A DNA stretch of 64,000 bases from Oryzias latipes (lineage: Eukaryota > Chordata > Actinopteri > Beloniformes > Adrianichthyidae): assembly GCF_002234675.1 (NCBI RefSeq), contig NC_019859.2, positions 1,704,240-1,768,239 on the forward strand, written 5' to 3'. Position 1 is the stretch's first letter; each line of letters starts with the position of its first letter. The translations under genes were made by a program, and so were the position numbers. The notes under the pieces were generated by a model that saw nothing but the letters and a program-made list of their open reading frames with translations, did no database searches and had not been told where the DNA came from. This document shows, piece after piece, positions 23,830 to 34,090 of this stretch.

Positions 23830-24540
23830 AAGTTCTCTTTCATTCCATCTCAGAAACCCCATCCAACACACCCATGAGAGGTTGGGGCTGCACCTGGCAT
23901 AATCTGCTTCCAGATGCCATCATATATGGATCTGGCTGTGGTCCTACACAAGAGAAACACAACACACAAAAGTTAGACATAAGTGCATAACTACATTTAA
24001 ATTTAATTCATTATATCTGCTGTAACCATAATTTGGTTAGTCATAACATTAAAAAAAATTAACCTGCTCTCACAAAGCAACAAAAAGTTAAGTTAATCAC
24101 CTGTATATGTCTTGTACAGTGTGGACCTCAGACCGTCCCTGCCAACTGTTTTGGGTTTTTGCACCATCAGCTCACTAACCGGTTCAGGATGGATTCCCTT
24201 ATAAATAAAAGGCAAAAAGCAATTAGTCTGTAGTCACTACTGGGGTGTTTTTATAATAATTTAGAGTTGTTATGGATACACATCCATTCTTAAATCATAA
24301 TGATAATTTGATCACAAACCCACCTGTGCTCTTGGTCTGTGCCATCTTTGCAAGCCACTGGTGCAGGCCAGGGGGGGGGAGCAGCCTGCAGACCCAGCTG
24401 TGAATAATGTGCGGTCTGGAACAGGATGGCAAAAGGATGTCATTGCAGAATCCTTTACCAGCTGCACAACTGCAGGAGAAAGCTTTCAGGTTGGCACTTT
24501 CTGCATCCAGTGATATCTAACCACAATAAATTAAATAGGT
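23830..24540 (-). pseudogene. SWIM/YqaJ-linked second gene of the transposon, broken
   Basis: Reading the minus strand from 24540 downwards gives LDAESANLKAFSCSCAAGKGFC (SWIM-like CxC...C pattern), then GIHPEPVSELMVQKPK near 24190 and an IWKQIMPG block near 23925, separated by intron-like or decayed DNA. In fish ISL2EU elements such a gene precedes a YqaJ-type nuclease domain; no intact nuclease motif is visible here. The assignment is from remembered family features. Confidence 0.5.
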
Positions 24541-25321
24541 TACAATTAAGACATACTTATGTTGCTACATCAATGTAACCACGAAACTATAACTTTCAGT
24601 AGGTGACCAGATTTGAGTTAGTAAAAAAGAGGAGTGAAGTGAGTTTGTGAGATATTTCATCGAGAGTAATTGGTGTTCAGAGCTGCGTACATAAAGCAAA
24701 TATGATTGCATTTCATCTATGTTCAATGTTATTTTATTATATAAGTATCAAAAAAGAGGACATGTCCAGGAAAAGAGGACGTCTGGTCACCCTACTTTCA
24801 GAAAAATAATACTAATAGTAAGTGAAGAAAGTGCCGCAACTGCAGCAAAAATAAATGAACACGCAAACGGGCAACTTAACATTTCTTATTTACAGCTTCA
24901 CCAAATTTTTGGGTGTCATGTTAATCTCATGCCTTTTCACTTAAACATACACACAACATATTCACTGCGATGTGTTATACCTTATATTACAAATAACACC
25001 AGGACTTGACGTAAACAAACACACAGAGTTACCGGTGATGCGGCTATGGCTAAGCTAGCTGAAGCTTACCTTGGTAATGGTGGATAAACTCTTCGTGGAC
25101 GAAATTATATCCCTTGTCCAATTTGTTTCCTTTAGTGGACGAATGCATCTTCACACTATTCATCACATCGGCGCTGATGACCTTCGGAACACAACTCAGA
25201 CTCTTCGAAAACACTCTAGGCTCTGCCATTCTCCGCCAGCGAAGCACAAACCGGAACTAAGTTTACACGTTGCTGACGTGTTTCCGGTTTTTGCGAAAAA
25301 GGTCTATTGGCTCTAATGTTT

Positions 25322-25348
25322 TTAGGACTACAACAGTTGTAGTCCTAA
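25322..25348. repeat. Perfect palindrome, 13-bp arms, 1-base centre
   Basis: 25322-25334 (TTAGGACTACAAC) and 25336-25348 are exact reverse complements around one A. It lies 14 bases outside the right end of the THAP transposon. Confidence 0.75.
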
Positions 25349-25892
25349 GGACACGTCTATAACTTGCATTCCTCAAATTTGCTGGTTCACTCTAAGAGAG
25401 AGTGATGGTTTTCATGGTATTAGGGATTTCTGTGGAGTTTGTTTGAACAATAATGAGTTCTTGTGATAATTTACAGATCATTTATGGTGAGTTATGGAGA
25501 AACCCGTTTGTTTGGGGTGTTTTCTTGTACTTTAGTGACGGTCCCTGCCTGCCTCTGCAGCTTCACATCAAACTGTTGTCTGCATCACCAAAGACAAAAA
25601 CAAACGGTTCATCCTGGTCAATGTTTAATATTTCCCCGACGGTTTTCTCTGTAATGTTTGTGGATAAAGTCTGTAGGAAGAACAGAACAGACTGGTGACG
25701 TCATGACGAGCACATAGTCTAAAAAGGTCATGACCTTTACCTGGACACTTTGTGGCTTTTTGATTGGCAGCTAATCCTATAGTTTATATGACCAGATGAT
25801 GTTACATAGTTAGTTTGTAATTCTTTGCTTTTGTAGTTTTAAAAAAATATTAGAACAAAAAACATTTTTTTAATGGAATCCATGAAAAACAG

Positions 25893-26004
25893 ACTTTTAT
25901 TGAGCACTTTTGCATGAAAGTGTAAATATTTCTTGAAATCTTCAGTGACACCAAACCACTCCAATAGTTCAGCACGCAGGTTGGAGCTCATTGTCCTTTA
26001 TTTC
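25893..26004 (-). terminator. Poly(A) signals of lgsn (minus strand)
   Basis: AATAAA on the minus strand occurs twice downstream of the lgsn stop: once opposite TTTATT near 25999-26004 and again near 25896-25901. Either would give a short 3' UTR of about 50-180 bases. Confidence 0.5.
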
Positions 26005-26052
26005 ACAGAATGTGAAAGAATCTGGTTTCTAAAATAAGGAGTGGCGTCTCTG

Positions 26053-28518
26053 TCAGATGAAATACTCCAGACACTTGTTCCTCTCGTCGTCCAGCTCCTG
26101 GGTCTCGATCTCGAACTTCTTCATGGCGATGAAATACTGAACGAAGGGTTCTCCGAGCGCGCTGCGGATGACGTGGTCCTCCTCCAGCGCCTCCAGAGCG
26201 TCGTCCATCTTTATGGGGATGGAGAAGTCTTTCTGCTGGCTGGGAGCTTTGGTCAGGGAGCTCTCGACGGTCAGGTTCCTCCGGATTCCGTCCAGCCCGG
26301 CGGCCACGGTGGCGGCCAGCACGATGTAGGGGTTGGCCATGGCGGACCCCAGCTTGTTGTCGACGTGCGTCTCCCTCCCGCCGTGGCTCTTGATGTTAAA
26401 GGAGCTGCTGTTGTCGTTGCAGCCGCAGGTGGCGTAGAGGAGGCGTTTGGGGTCCTTGATCGTCTTGGCCATGTGGTTCCTGCAGCCGAGGCCCGGCGAC
26501 ATCAGGCAGCTCAAGGCGGCCGAGTGGGTCAGGAGCCCCGCCAGCCACTTTCTACCAATCTCAGACAGCTCGCCGGGCTTCTCGCCGCCGTGGAAGAGGC
26601 TCCGTCGGCCGTTGGCGTCCCACAGGCTGTGGGAGAGCACGCCGGCGTTGTAGAGGCCGTCATCGGTGAAGAAGCTGGCTATGTAGCTGAGTTTGCGAGC
26701 CATTTCCTTGATGCCTGTGCGGAAGGTGAACGCGCTGTCGGCGGCAGAAATCCCAAACTCTGGCCTCAGGTTGATCTCCATCTGGCCAGGGCCGCTGGCG
26801 GACGCTATGCTGTCAATGTCGGCACCCATGCAGTACATGCTGTCCACCAGCTGCTGAAAGAAGGGCAGGTCATGGTTGCTGAGAAGGGTGGTGGCGGGGA
26901 AGAGGAGCGTCTTCGGCCCGATCCGCTCCGGCGCTCCCAAGACGCAGCATTCGTACGTGAAGGACGAGTGCAGGGAGAATCCCAGGCTCTGGAGCTGGCC
27001 GAGGAGCTGCTTGGCGATGAGGCGAGGAGACGTCCAGAGGGGACTTCCTGTCACGGTGCACGGGTCACAGATGACCCGCGCCGTCTGCTCGGCCCAGGGC
27101 AAGAGCTTGAAGGTGGAGAGGTCAGGGATCAGGAGGACATCGCTGCTGAAGTTGGCGGTGCTGGCGTGGTCCACCTCGTTGCTCTTGGGGCTCAGCGTCA
27201 GCTCCAGGTAGCTCCGTGGCATGGGTACGCCGTAAACCGCCTTCTCCTACAAATGAAAGCAGAGAGCCGCCGGGTCATGACAGTACCGCAAACGTCCCCC
27301 AAAAATCCGGCTGAGTTCCTACGTGGAAGTGGCGGACAGGCACGGTCTTGGACCTCGACACGCCGTGGAGGTCCGTGGCCTCGAAGCGGACAAAGTTGAT
27401 GTTTTCTCGGGCGATCTGCTGCTTGATCTGCTCCATGGACGCCATGAACCACTGGTCTCCAGAGAACGCGATGGTCGTGATGTCGTTTTCTGTTCAGCAC
27501 AGGGGGAAACATCTTGAACACCACTCGAACAAATCTGAAACTCCAGAACTAATCGGGAGCAAAGCTACCAAAACGACCTTCTAGGAAGATCAGAAATCCA
27601 TCAGTCAGAACGTCATCAGTGCAACACATCGGGTTTGGAAAATGTTCAAGAACTTTTTCATTTGTATTCAGACCAGATCTTTCAGCTTCTGCTCCACCAA
27701 CCTGAGTGAGAACCTCCAGTGTCTGCCCCCCAGGAGCTGCCGCTTGAATGTGCGTCGGTCCTGACTCCCGGACTCCTATTTGTGTGGGTGGCAGACCTGA
27801 ACGAGCTGGATGAATCCACGCTGGGGGGGAGCTGAATAGATGTGATGCCTCTGGACCTGGCCCCTCTTCTGGAAGCATCCCTTTGGGGTTTGAAGGTACT
27901 GAAAGCTCTGTCCTGACCACCACCCGGACCTCCACCACCACTGCTGCTCCAGTCCTGACAGGGACTTCCTGGTTCCCCATCATCTCCTCCGCTGATGCAG
28001 AACAAAGGACCGCCTCTCAAGATGGACTTGAGCTCCGGCACCGTCTGCCGAGGAAAACCCGTTTCCCCAAAGGACGCCCTGGTCTGAGAGGGCGTGTCCC
28101 TCGTCCAAGCCTCTCCATCCGCCTTTGGCTCATCAAGCGGAGATCTTTGGAGCTGAGGTCCAATGGCGACGACTGTGGAGGGGTGTGGGGGGATCTGGGA
28201 GCCGATGGGAGTGTGGACGATGGACGGACCTCCTTCCGTTTGGCTCCAGTACCTCCCCGTCAGCCTCACTCCCTTCTGGTCGTTTCTGCTCATCGCCGTC
28301 CCGTCCGTTTGGTCTTTAGGTCTTCGCAGGTCGTCCTGGAAAGCAGGCGTGGGACGGTAAGAACGGCTTCACACGCAGGGAAGAAATGATGAACCAAACC
28401 GTTGAACAAACATCCACACGTACCATCAGTTTAACCTTGTTATTTAGCAGAAGCGGGTCGAGTTATGAACTTTTACCTTGGAGTCTTCAGAGTCTTTCAT
28501 TTCTGTCTTTGAACTCAT
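26053..28518 (-). CDS. lgsn: Lengsin (lens glutamine-synthetase-like protein)
   Basis: Lengsin is a class I glutamine-synthetase-fold protein of the eye lens that has lost enzyme activity and serves a structural or chaperone-like role with the cytoskeleton (family knowledge). Minus-strand exons: 28518-28477, 28335-27714, 27489-27323, 27246-26053; phases close to 674 aa. The GS-fold part begins around FVRFEATDLHGVSRSKT and continues through MPRSYLELTLSPK, TARVICDP, SGPGQMEINLRPEFGIS, AANPYIVLAATVAAGLDGI-type text and ends NKCLEYFI, matching the human C-terminus. Human lengsin is 509 aa; the excess is exon 2 (622 nt), a Gly/Ser/Pro-rich low-complexity stretch with no recognisable domain. Its donor could be either GGAG|gttctc (27714) or the in-phase CAG|gttggt (27702). 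PTP4A1 is its neighbour in human as well. Confidence 0.9.
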
Positions 28519-28545
28519 GAGGAGGGATTTTAACTCGCACATTAA

Positions 28546-28566
28546 TTTTTATAGACAATTGGTACA
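28546..28566 (-). promoter_or_regulatory. lgsn: Possible lgsn core promoter (TATA and CCAAT-like)
   Basis: On the minus strand TATAAAAA lies at 28553-28546 and CCAATTG just upstream (about 28564-28558). The lgsn ATG is at 28518, only 28 bases past the TATA, so the first ATG would be at or before the start site, and an in-frame ATG at 28500 would be the first usable one. An unseen upstream exon is the alternative. Confidence 0.35.
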
Positions 28567-28569
28567 ATT

Positions 28570-29770
28570 AGAAAATTCTTTCAGGCCCCCCCCTCCCCTC
28601 CCCAACAGCTGCTGGAGTCCAGCTGGACAGTGGCCCCCGCCGACCGCTCGCAGAGGGCGATCCGCTCCTGCTGCTCTGAGCTGATTGGCTGCAGGGCCGG
28701 ACCATTCAGCGCCGCCTTTGTGTCGCCCGCAGGCAGAGTGCCGAGCTCAGCGCCTCTGCTTCCAGAAGGATGTGGCGCTCAGATCGCTCCAAATCATGGA
28801 AACCCAACAATGAGGTTGTTGCTCCACAGGATGGGAACATCCAAAAAATGTTCAACCACGGGTCAGAAACAGCAGAACTCTAGTCCATCCGTGGACTGAA
28901 CCACGTTCTTCTGGCTGAAGACCAAACATGAACGTAGGGAACGCGTGAATGAAGGAGCAGGAAGGAGTGATGAACCCTAGAGGAGAAGAGTTTAGGTCTG
29001 GGAAAGAAGCTTGTTAAAACTGTTTTTCAAAATAAGACACTTTCTGGACCAACATGAGCTGAAAGCGCCTGAATGGTGGAGCTTGGAGGTGGCATATCAT
29101 GGTATGGGGTTTGGTTGGTTTAAAAACTGTCGTTTAAATGACCTTTATCTGAACCTAACGAGAACGAAAATGGTCACATTATCGGTTTGAGTCTCCACAC
29201 GTCTGAGATAATCCAGGCATGAACTCGTTAACCTGGTTGATCCGACAGGTTTTCACTTTTTTCCCAACATGTTTCTAGTCTCCAAGAAGCACGAAGAGGT
29301 GGATAAAGTACAGGTCACTTAAATTTATGCCTGAAGAAGAGGAGAGTTTGTTCAAACCATTATTTGATGAAAAGTCCAAAAGTAGTTAGTTATCGGGTGA
29401 ACCTGTATGATCAGACATTGATTTATGGTTTATCATTTATGGAATCTGTCCAGTAAAAATATAAATGAAAATTATGATTGGGCATTTTTAAGAATTTAAG
29501 GTTTTTTGAATAAATTAAAACACACTGTTTTATGGTTTAGTAAGTTTATTGTATTTTTTTTATAAAAGTGTTGACTACTAGCAGCGGCTCACTTGGATCT
29601 AATAAAGATGTGGAATTTTAGAAAAACAATTTCTTGTTTCTTCTCAGAGATAAATGAGCAAAGTAATCAGTAAAACGAACTAAAGGAAACATTTTGGCCG
29701 TGTCACACGTACATGTTGCTCATTCTCCTCCCAGGAAATGCAGATACCTTTGTGACATCAACTCAACTCC
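28570..29770. other. Intergenic, nothing recognised
   Basis: No coding exon, RNA gene or clear repeat family is seen between the lgsn 5' end and the LINE fragment. A C-rich run lies near 28586-28600. Confidence 0.4.
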
Positions 29771-29774
29771 TCTT

Positions 29775-30520
29775 TAATATGGAGCACTTTCAATCAGCAG
29801 CAGCCGACACAAAGTGCTGAACACGAGAAATGAAGAAAACAAACACTAAAACAAGATTAAAAATAGAGAGATAAAAACAATCAAACCAGTACAGCAACAC
29901 AGCAATAACAGAAGTCTCATGTTGAATTAAAATAAAAATGGGCAGTGATGGAGCTTCTCTGATGGACAGTGGCAGAGAGTTCCACGGTTTTGGAGCAGCG
30001 ACAGCAAAAGCTCTGTCCCCTCTGAGCTTCATCTGGACCTCGGTACCTCCAGAAGCAGCTGATCTGAGGCACCGGGCTGGCGAGTAAGGAGAGAGAAGTT
30101 CAGAGAGGTACAGCGGGGACAGACCATGTAAAGATTTAAAAACAAGTCAAAGAATCTTAAAGTGAACTCTAACATGCACAGGCAGCCAGTGCAGCCATGC
30201 TAAAATTGGCGTGATGCGGACTCTCCTACGTCCTCCAACCAGAAGACGGGCAGCTGCATTTGGAACAGTTGGAGACGTGAGAGAGACGACTGGCTGAGTC
30301 CAACATACAGAGAATGACAGTAATCCAGCCGGGACGTGATGAACGCCTGATTTACTGTTTCCAAATGTGCAGCTGTTAAAAAAGGTTTTACCTTGGCAAG
30401 TTGGCGAAGATGAAAAAAGCTTGACTTCACCACTGAGCTTATCTGGTGTCCAGTTTAACACCCAGATCAGTAATTCATACGTGTTTCTTGCGTTTGTCGA
30501 TGTTGAACATTTCAAGATTT
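29775..30520 (-). mobile_element. L2-like LINE 3' fragment
   Basis: The minus strand carries, in broken frames, the C-terminal landmarks of fish L2-clade reverse transcriptase: SSFFHLRQLAKVKPFL (about 30430), AHLETVNQAFITSRLDYC, GLSQSSLSRLQLFQ, then SPYSPARCLRSAASGG and MKLRGDRAFAVAAPKPWNSL (30032 down). Frameshifts between blocks show decay. It is 5'-truncated and lies between lgsn and ptp4a1. Confidence 0.8.
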
Positions 30521-32327
30521 GTGGTCCGTTGAGAATTACGCAGTTTAGGCGTATTTTACGTAGTTTATACGCAATTACCTAAATTTTACACAATTGTGTG
30601 ATTTTTCCAAGATGCATATTTAAATGTTGTCTTTCCGCGACCGTTCCACGTATGTCTAACGGACTTTTCACGCGTGAACCACCGATGTATAACTTAATCA
30701 CGTATACGGCGCACAGATCACGTTCAAATGAGGTCGTTGACACTCGAATCACTGCATAGAAGCGTGAATAATCACACGGTTCACCTTCTGCGTTGGTTTA
30801 CGTGTTTCTTGTGTGGTTTATTCCTACTTCTTTCGTGGTTTTAATGGGGTTCATCTGTGATCTATCTGGGAAAATTTCACAATAAGACCACAAATTTTCT
30901 CACTTCTTATGACCAATTCTCCTCCGTGCCAAATGTTTGCAGTGGCCTTAAGGTCCTGTAAACGACTTTTTTAAGTTACTTTAGTGAATGTAATTGAGTA
31001 AATGTAACTGGTTTCTACCTGTGGGTTTATAGTGGTGACAGCGTTTCCACCCTGATGTGGGGCAGAAAGGTCAGTCGGTTTCTTTTGACCCACTTTGCTG
31101 CTTCCCTGCGGCTCCGTCAAACCAGGTTGCAGTTCAAAGTCTCTGGGCTGTTTTTTTTTTTTTTTTTTCTGGAGGTTCACGAGACTGAGATGTACAGTCA
31201 TGTGGAGAAGGTCGCTCATGTGACTTCAGGATTAGATCCAAACGATGAAAGTCTGTGTGGAGATGTGCTGGCTTCCACATGCATGCAAAGACCGAGTCTG
31301 CAGCGGGCAGAGACGACCTTTGACCTGCATTACAGGGGATTCTGTGCAGGGATGAAGAATGAAAGACGTTCCCCTGACACTCAAAAACTGAAAACATAGT
31401 AAATGCCCACTTGAACAGTTCTACGTGTGCAGCGCGTGCGTGCCTGCGTGTGCGTGCACGTGCCCCCGTGGCTCTGCAAACTCCAGCCGTGCTGCAGGGA
31501 TTCTTTTGTTTGCAGTTTGTTATGAACTCCAGCGCAGATTCTGCTGCATTTGGGTTAGATAACTCCGGAGGCCTGACGTGGCGGAGCTTCCTCCTCAAAT
31601 ACAGTTTTTGCATCACACGGGGGAACGCTCAACACCAACTTTCTGCTGTACCGTGTAATCAGGACACTGGGAGGATGAAGACGGGTGGAGGAGGAGGAGG
31701 AGGAGGGGGTCAGGACAGACCCCCAAAAGCACCGGAACCATGTATACATATATACTTTTCTTTTGACACATTTCTGTTGAAGCCTCAAACAAGCAAAAAA
31801 CTGGGGGGAAAAATACTATAACCAGACTGCCAAATTCGTTTGATGAGCTTTGAAAAATTGAGAGCAGATTTGCTTAAAATAGACGGACCTGGCAACCATG
31901 ATCAGCGCCTGATCTGGCGCCTTGAGGCTGAGAGATGTCCGGACATAACGCCACACATTTTCAGGGTGGGGTTTCCAGGCTTCCATCAAAGTCACGTTAA
32001 AATCCAGGAGAAACCGGAAGCAGGAAAATGCATCTTCAAAATAAGAGTTGTACCTTCCAGAAATCAGCAACAAAATTAAATCAAAGTAGATAAAACACAA
32101 ACGTTATATTTTACAACTAGCCGCTTAAAGGAATATGATGTATCTTACTGAGCTTTTAATATTATTTTATAGTTTTAAAGAGAAAAAAAGGCTTTAATGA
32201 CGGCAGAATAATGATATAACGCTGACTCTAAAGTTGGCTCCGTTTCAAACATTTACATGTGTTTCAGGAGGTCAACAAGTAGATAAACAATATAAAATAG
32301 CTTAGTTTCCATTCAGGGATTATTGAA
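30521..32327. other. Intergenic, nothing recognised apart from simple sequence
   Basis: It contains a T-run (31151-31169), a GGA-rich run (31688-31707) and short GTGC-rich DNA (31433-31465). The ORFs here have no family resemblance and low coding character. Confidence 0.4.
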
Positions 32328-32545
32328 GTCCCACTCCAATCGTTTTCCAAATCGTCTGTTTTTTTAGGATTGGGACTTTTTCAACTAAAATAAAAGTGTT
32401 GCTTTCATGGACCTAGTTTCTGCAGGGCTGCAGGTGTTACAAATGACATTTATTTCATTTGCTCTGGATTAACGATTTGAATAAATTACTGAATTTAGTA
32501 TGCATTTGTCCTCCATAATGGCAAAAAAGAACATGTTAAAAACGT
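32328..32545 (+). repeat. Dispersed repeat family R1, copy C (partial)
   Basis: It shares GAAGTCCCACTCCAATC (32328), TAGTTTCTGCAGGGCTGCAG and CATTTGCTCTGGATT..TTTGAATAAA with the other copies, but the central GC-rich part is deleted. Confidence 0.65.
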
Positions 32546-32899
32546 CTTTTTTTTACTCCGTGTCTTTAATGCAGATGTTGACTGACATTCACAAACCTTT
32601 TGAATAATCCTCAAATGCCCATTATGTGTACTTCTCACCAAATTTGATTATTTGTATTCTGATCATCTCACCTTTACAATATATTTACAATGGTCTGGTC
32701 TCTTAAGATTAACCAGATCTTCAAATCCCCTAGAGGATTATTACAGTCATTTGGATTTAACCCATTTTTTTGAGAATGAGTCAAGATGTACCAATTTTAA
32801 TATTTATAAGTATTGTAACATGTGAGATATTTTATTATCTTTGTCAGGCACAAAGCTTCTACCATTCTATTATCTCTAACTCCCTTAACGACCTGTAGC

Positions 32900-34090
32900 A
32901 CCACCCCCGCATTCACGGCAGAGCGAGTTTTATTTTGACAGGTCAGAACGGAAGTGTCGCTCGCCGCTCAGTCGGCTCTGTTCGTGTCAGCGTCTCTGGC
33001 GCATCCTCAGACTTCGGCTCAGCTCGGAGAGACCACACCGATCTGTATGGTGGAGAACCGTTTCTCGCGTTTACCAGTTTCTGGGGACCGGCTGTATGAT
33101 TAAGCTACAATCTTCAATGAGTAAGCATATCCCAGTAAGTATCACGTCTTTATTAAACCATCCTTTCTGTCGCTTGGCTGCCATTTTGTTTCTTCAGTTC
33201 CTCTCCGGCTTCTGACTGATGTAAATTAGGACCTTATCGGTACCAAGCAGCTGGCCTTCACGTTTTTCGGTGAAACCTCTGGATAAAAACCGCATTGAGT
33301 GCTCAGGAACTGTCTGCCCAAACACGTAGATGTTAATTCGTCTTTTACAGCGTTTTTTGTTGTTGTTTTTTTTCGCGGGGGAACTCGGAGGGCGGTGTGG
33401 TGGCGGCGGACGGGAAGCGGCATTTAGATGCGCAGCTCGGGCTTGGCCTCGAAGGATTTGGTCTTTTAAAATGGCCGCGGGTTGAAGTGAAAACCGCTCG
33501 CGGACGTTTCTAGCATCTCGCCCGACGGAGGGGCCGCCGAGTGTCCTCGCGGCACGACGCGGGCCGTCGCATTTTCCGCCCTGACGCGGAGCTTGCGGTG
33601 AGTCCGGCGTCTTTTAGGCCTCGAACGCGCAGTGATGGCGGCGTCTCAGTCTGTCCGACACAAAGGACGCGGCTGAACCGACAGACGTGAAACCGGCTTC
33701 AGGAACAAAAAGAAAAACGGCTCCATTAACGCTCGTTTATCGTCGAAACCCTCCCCCCACACTTTAGTTCTTTTGGAATGATCCAGGCGTTTTGGTCGCG
33801 CGCCGGAACATTTTCTGCGATAGGCTGTTTGAGCCGGAAAGTAGCGGATTATGCCGGCATACTTGGACAGCTTAGGCCGTAGTTCTCAGATTTGTGGGAA
33901 ACTCCTCCAGCTGGTTACCGGTCACGGATTTAGACCGGGGCTTTTCGGAGGCAAAAAGGGGCCAAGGGCCTCGCGGGGGAAAAGAGCTGCGGCAGAGGTG
34001 CTGGCCGCTTTCTGCGAACTGAAGGTGCGGTTTGCTGGAAGCAGCAGAAGCCCCACCTGTCTTCACCGAACAGCCCCGCGCGCCATGTCA
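32900..34090 (+). promoter_or_regulatory. ptp4a1: CpG-rich promoter and 5' non-coding exon of ptp4a1
   Basis: CpG dinucleotides are dense here, unlike flanking AT-rich DNA (for example 33480-33660 and 33930-34090). A probable first exon ends at the donor CAATGA|gtaagc (33120|33121). The second non-coding part starts after CCTCAG at about 37004, just before the coding start. Exon 1 carries a short upstream ORF (33047-33103). Transcription start is not determined. Confidence 0.55.
33047..33103 (+). other. Upstream ORF (18 codons) in the probable ptp4a1 first exon
   Basis: ATG at 33047 opens MVENRFSRLPVSGDRLYD and stops at TAA 33101-33103, 17 bases before the donor. A second ATG (33095) and a third (33117) follow. 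If exon 1 is transcribed as inferred, scanning ribosomes would meet these before the main ATG at 37155. Confidence 0.4.

Larger units (their letters stand above)
22308..25308. mobile_element. Decayed ISL2EU-type DNA transposon (THAP/DDE transposase plus SWIM/YqaJ gene)
   Basis: The ends form an imperfect terminal inverted repeat of about 50 bp: AATAGACCTTTTTC...CCGGAAATACGTCA at 22308 and its complement GACGTGTTTCCGG...GAAAAAGGTCTATT ending at 25308. Boundaries fit a 2-bp TA target duplication. On the plus strand the left part encodes a THAP zinc finger and then DDE transposase blocks (23096-23445). On the minus strand the right part encodes remnants of a second gene with a SWIM-like zinc-finger signature and the linker preceding a YqaJ nuclease domain. 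This two-gene, convergent plan is that of ISL2EU/IS4EU elements in fish (established knowledge). Stops and frameshifts show that the copy is dead. Confidence 0.75.

Noticed and set aside
26041-27399. 452-aa plus-strand ORF opposite lengsin
   Set aside because: Antisense shadow of the lgsn last exons; codon-level match to lengsin is on the minus strand.
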